64,000 bases of DNA, taken from Haliclona indistincta (lineage: Eukaryota; Porifera; Demospongiae; Haplosclerida; Chalinidae). The stretch is from assembly GCA_964017065.1 (NCBI GenBank), contig OZ024784.1, positions 11,389,152-11,453,151 on the forward strand, read 5' to 3'. The position numbers and the translations under genes were made by a program. Under the pieces are notes generated by a model that had not been told where the DNA came from, made no database searches, and saw only the letters and a list, made by a program, of their open reading frames with translations. This document shows, in pieces, positions 62,136-64,000 of this stretch. Every line of letters begins with the position of its first letter. Position 1 is the stretch's first letter.

Positions 62136-63349
62136 CAGTGTTCCACACGAAGACGCTTGAAAACTCATTTTTAGATATTTAGCTCATTTTCTCAAATCTC
62201 ATTGATCTCATGCACATATGCACATACCATGATGAAGTTCTATCCTTTGGGAGTTGAATGCACCATATGGCTTCTTGTCACATGACTGTCACGTGATACA
62301 AGATGGCAGTAAAGACACCCACTCAGCAGACAATGTTAGGATCAGGATCTCCAGATTGGCTGGTAGTTAAGAGCTGCTAAAGCTGCAGCCAAGCGCTCAC
62401 CCCGGATGCACATCTCTGAGTGGCACGAGAAGTCGCGGGCAGCTATACTTTGGGAACAGGGAGCGTATAACAGCGTTTTCAATATGCCCCAACGTTAGGA
62501 TCAGGATCTCCAGAGTCTGTGCTAGTTAAGAACCTAGACTTGCTTGTTACAAAGGCTAAACATAGTGCATTTACGACGAACTCACTTGGCGCGTCTCCGT
62601 CTTAGCATCGCGACAAACGAAGCTCGGTCTCACAAAATAGCTGCTTTTTGACGGCCATCTTGCTGTTTAGTGACGTTTTTATGGGCTCCGCCTCTAAAAG
62701 AATGACGACACTTTTGATAAACAGTAACCAACAACTGTACGAGTCAGTGGCGTCACAAGGTTACTGTTATTAGTCGTGTCGTCATTTTTTAAGGCGGAGT
62801 CCATTAAAACGTCACAAAACAGCAAGATGGCCGTCAAAAAGCAGCTATTTTGTGAGACCGAGCTTCGTTTGTCACGATGCTAAGACGGTGACGCGCCAAG
62901 TGAGTTCGTCGTAAATGCACTATGTTTAGCCTTTGTAATAAGCAAGTCTAGGTTCTTAACTAGCACAGACTCTGGAGATCCTGATCCTAACGTTGGGGCA
63001 TATTGAAAACGCTGTTATACGCTCCCTGTTCCCAAAGTATAGCTGCCCGCGACTTCTCGTGCCACTCAGAGATGTGCATCCGGGGTGAGTGCTTGGCTGC
63101 AGCTTTAGCAGCTCTTAACTACCAGCCAATCTGGAGATCCTGATCCTAACGTTGTCTGCTGAGTGGGTGTCTTTACTGCCATATTGTATCACGTGACAGT
63201 CATGTGACAAGAAGCCATATGGTGCATTCAACTCCCAAAAGATAGAACTTCATCATGGTATGTGCATATGTGCATGAGATCAATGAGATTTGAGAAAATG
63301 AGCTAAATATCTAAATATGAGTTTTCAAGCGTCTTCGTGTGGAACACTG
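62136..63349. mobile_element. Giant TA-flanked palindrome (1214 bp, ~600-bp arms)
   Basis: The ends CAGTGTTCCACACGAAGACG are inverted and flanked by TA (62134-62135, 63350-63351). The two arms are almost identical over their whole length, around a centre near 62740. GTTAGGATCAGGATCTCCAG occurs twice on each arm. No transposase is encoded. Confidence 0.9.
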
Positions 63350-63536
63350 TAGCAGTGCAGGTTCAGAGAAATTGTGTAAGTAAGCTATGGAAGTGTGACG
63401 AACAATAAAGTAGCACTAACTCAGAGACTAACTATTCACTTCCTGCCTTGTATCACTATAAAGAGTGCATGTATGTAAAATAAGAAGAGAGCTACTTTGT
63501 TGCACGCTACAGAAGCTATCTCGCTCATGTTCAGTA

Positions 63537-63840
63537 CAGGGTTTTGCAGGTCACTTGTCACGGTGAAAACGACAAATTGACGAGGCCACGCCCAATTATC
63601 TAGCACCACAGAAAGTTGGACACTTGTAGTATCGTGTAAGGTATAGCGCCTTGCCGTTATTTTTCTCAAATCACCAAGTACAGTCTATGCTTTGACTGCA
63701 ACGGTCAAACTTCACCCAGCAAAAGCAGCGTGCACGATACTACAAGCGTTTCTTTTCGCCAACTTTCTGTGGTATTGGATAAGTGGGCGTGGCCTCATCG
63801 ATTTGTCGTTTTCACCGGACAAGTGACCTGCAAAACCCTG
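63537..63840. mobile_element. TA-flanked MITE (304 bp)
   Basis: The ends CAGGGTTTTGCAGGTCAC are inverted and flanked by TA (63535-63536, 63841-63842). The arms pair for about 110 bp (GGTGAAAACGACAAAT, CCACAGAAAGTTGG). Confidence 0.85.
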
Positions 63841-64000
63841 TATGCCTGCTGCTGTACTGAACATTGCAGACACGCCCAGTTGAATTGTGATTGGCTTCTG
63901 ATTGCATAACTATTATACTGCATTGTGATTGCCATACAGAAAGGTATAATAGCTGCAGTTTACTGTGTATGTGAAATGGTGGCATTCCACCTAGGCATCA

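Overview
The window is eukaryotic, from an animal, and most likely an early-branching invertebrate such as a sponge or cnidarian. The organism is inferred, not proven. The evidence is a spliced spectrin-repeat gene, spliced transposon genes with consensus GT-AG introns, and an unusually mixed set of mobile elements: Ty3/Gypsy, BEL/Pao, DIRS, an RLE-type LINE, hAT, Mutator-like, Harbinger, Crypton and TTAA-type elements, plus a P2X7-ballast-like gene and a THAP gene. Nothing bacterial was seen (no operons, ribosome binding sites or CRISPR).

The one host gene I can support lies on the minus strand. Nine exons from 61024 down to 11884 encode 672 codons of spectrin-like helical repeats. Every junction is phase-compatible, and the protein reads smoothly across all eight introns (about 1.8 to 10.9 kb). 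It is a fragment of a giant spectrin-repeat protein (nesprin, dystonin or MACF type), and both gene ends lie outside the recognisable part of the window. Only about 4% of the 49 kb span is coding; the introns are packed with transposons.

Layout. 1-5500: three Ty3/Gypsy elements of the Mag/SURL type. An intact minus-strand gag-pol with its LTR sits inside the pol gene of a plus-strand element, followed by an LTR-gag remnant. 5770-9020: a foldback element, a broken BEL/Pao pol, a tyrosine recombinase fragment and a LINE tail. 9241-11267: a near-complete hAT element with a perfect 8-bp target duplication. 11884-17136: three host exons, a 780-bp palindrome and a hairpin-rich satellite. 17700-24200: TTAA and other MITEs, a dead second Gypsy and minisatellites. 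25100-30500: foldbacks, host exon 6, a Harbinger-type Myb/SANT gene and a Mutator-like transposase with a YqaJ nuclease domain. 30550-36570: nested TTAA elements and a large candidate transposon carrying a THAP gene and an antisense Zn-ballast gene, itself split by a 3-kb Mutator-like insertion. 36700-41110: host exon 5 and a Crypton recombinase split by a hAT element. 41900-46800: repeats and a DIRS element. 47700-54700: host exons 4, 3 and 2 among Mutator-like MITEs, one carrying a RecQ-like helicase scrap, and a DIRS gag. 54700-64000: host exon 1 and many MITEs, ending in a 1.2-kb TA-flanked palindrome.

Nearly every transposon gene is broken. The exceptions are the minus-strand Gypsy at the left edge and the plus-strand Gypsy pol next to it, which have long uninterrupted frames. 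Insertion order can be read in several places from target-site duplications: Gypsy into Gypsy, hAT into Crypton, Mutator-like into THAP, and two TTAA elements sharing one TTAA.
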